Positions 63,266 to 64,000 of a DNA stretch of 64,000 nt are shown in pieces. Under the pieces are notes generated by a model. That model did not search any database. It was not told where the DNA came from and was given only the letters and a program-made list of their open reading frames with translations. The DNA comes from Streptosporangium pseudovulgare. GTDB taxonomy: Bacteria; Actinomycetota; Actinomycetes; Streptosporangiales; Streptosporangiaceae. The stretch is taken from positions 124,001 to 188,000 of the forward strand of contig NZ_BMQJ01000015.1 of the NCBI RefSeq assembly GCF_014648055.1, read 5' to 3'. The position numbers and the translations under genes were made by a program. The first letter of the stretch is position 1. Each line of letters begins with the position of its first letter.

Positions 63266-64000
63266 TCAGAGGGGCACGTTCCCGTGCTTGCGCCGGGCCC
63301 CGGCCCTGCGCTTGTCGCGCAGCATCGCCAGCCCGCGGGCGACCGCCGACCGGGTCTCCACGGGGTCGATCACGTCGTCGACCAGTCCCCGTTCGGCGGC
63401 GTAGTACGGGTGGACGAGTTCCTCGACGTACCGGCCGAGCAGTTCCGCGCGCAGCGCGGTGGGGTCGGCCGCGGCGGCGAGGTCCTTGCGGTAGACGACG
63501 TTCACCGCGCCCTCGGCGCCCATCACGGCGATCTCGTTGGTCGGCCACGCGAGCGACAGGTCGGTGCCGATGGAGCGGGAGTCCATCACGATGTAGGCCC
63601 CGCCGTACGCCTTGCGCACGATGACCTGGACGCGGGGCACGGTGGCCTCGCAGTAGGCGTACAGCAGCTTGGCGCCGTGCCGGATGACCCCGGCGTACTC
63701 CTGGTCGGTGCCCGGCAGGAAGCCGGGCACGTCCACCAGGGTCACCAGCGGGATGCCGAAGGCATCGCAGAAACGCACGAAGCGGGCGGCCTTCTGGGAC
63801 GCGGCGACGTCCAGCACGCCGGCGAGCACCATGGGCTGGTTGCCGACCAGGCCGACCACCTCGCCGTCGATCCTGGCGAGCGCGCAGATCACGTTGGGCG
63901 CCCAGCCCTGGTGCAGTTCCAGGAAGTCACCGTCGTCCACCAGCTCGGCGATGACCAGGCGCATGTCGTAGGGCTTGTTCGGCTCGACGGGCACGATCTC
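63266..64000 (-). CDS. acyl-CoA carboxylase carboxyltransferase beta subunit, C-terminal part
   Basis: The C-terminal 245 codons of a PccB/AccD-type subunit that moves carboxyl from biotin to acetyl- or propionyl-CoA; the gene runs off the window's right edge. Visible signatures: RIDGEVVGLVGNQPMVLAG, VDVPGFLPGTDQEYAGVIRH, VIVRKAYGGAYIVMDSRSIG and AVMGAEGAVNVVYR. The frame is open to base 64000. A terminator follows at 63213. Confidence 0.95.
   Translation of the reverse strand, partial: EIVPVEPNKPYDMRLVIAELVDDGDFLELHQGWAPNVICALARIDGEVVGLVGNQPMVLAGVLDVAASQKAARFVRFCDAFGIPLVTLVDVPGFLPGTDQEYAGVIRHGAKLLYAYCEATVPRVQVIVRKAYGGAYIVMDSRSIGTDLSLAWPTNEIAVMGAEGAVNVVYRKDLAAAADPTALRAELLGRYVEELVHPYYAAERGLVDDVIDPVETRSAVARGLAMLRDKRRAGARRKHGNVPL

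Overview
The window is chromosomal DNA of a high-GC actinomycete. The family set (mycobacterial-type integration host factor, glucosyl-3-phosphoglycerate synthase, RamB-like regulator divergent from isocitrate lyase, PknB-type kinase, carboxyltransferase-type acyl-CoA carboxylase) and the accessory content suit a Streptosporangiales-like soil actinomycete; the exact genus is inference. I saw no rRNA, tRNA or CRISPR array.

Region 1-12.6 kb: two unrecognised acidic proteins, a ferritin-like gene coupled to what looks like the scar of a molybdopterin oxidoreductase, a secreted cadherin-like protein, a divergent HxlR/NmrA redox pair, a PH-domain protein, an acyl-CoA dehydrogenase, an MFS pump with its TetR and a clear twin-palindrome operator, a DUF305/DUF6153 pair, a methyltransferase and GpgS. 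Region 12.8-25.4 kb: a large CHAT-like protein with an N-terminal adaptor, RamB and aceA, nucleoid proteins (mIHF and HU) with small neighbours and striking palindromes, an ABC ATPase, a Ser/Thr kinase and an HSL-type esterase.

Region 25.8-38.8 kb: membrane proteins, a YcnI-like copper-binding protein, a TetR coupled to a TIM-barrel protein, an IS3 relic, a five-gene translationally coupled ABC/two-component operon (36795 to 31664), and a CTP-synthase-like GATase divergent from a LysR regulator.

Region 38.9-63 kb is accessory. It holds a 1297-residue HTH-ATPase-TPR protein, a small redox cluster (CMD, cupin, zinc alcohol dehydrogenase) with its regulators, a second LuxR two-component locus carrying two frameshifts, a 1416-residue STAND ATPase with 14 WD40 repeats, and a run of truncated genes and transposase relics (Tn3, IS5 twice, MFS, hydrolase, carotenoid oxygenase). 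The right edge returns to intact genes: an esterase, a phosphopantetheinyl transferase and the 3' part of an acyl-CoA carboxylase beta subunit.

The best leads for undescribed biology are three large multidomain signalling or effector proteins (CHAT-like at 12785, HTH-ATPase-TPR at 38927, STAND-WD40 at 51866). Each resembles the architecture of NTP-dependent conflict or programmed-death systems, and none has an obvious partner of known function. Structural DNA features also stand out: a perfect 60-bp palindrome before HU and a perfect hairpin lying exactly on a frameshift.
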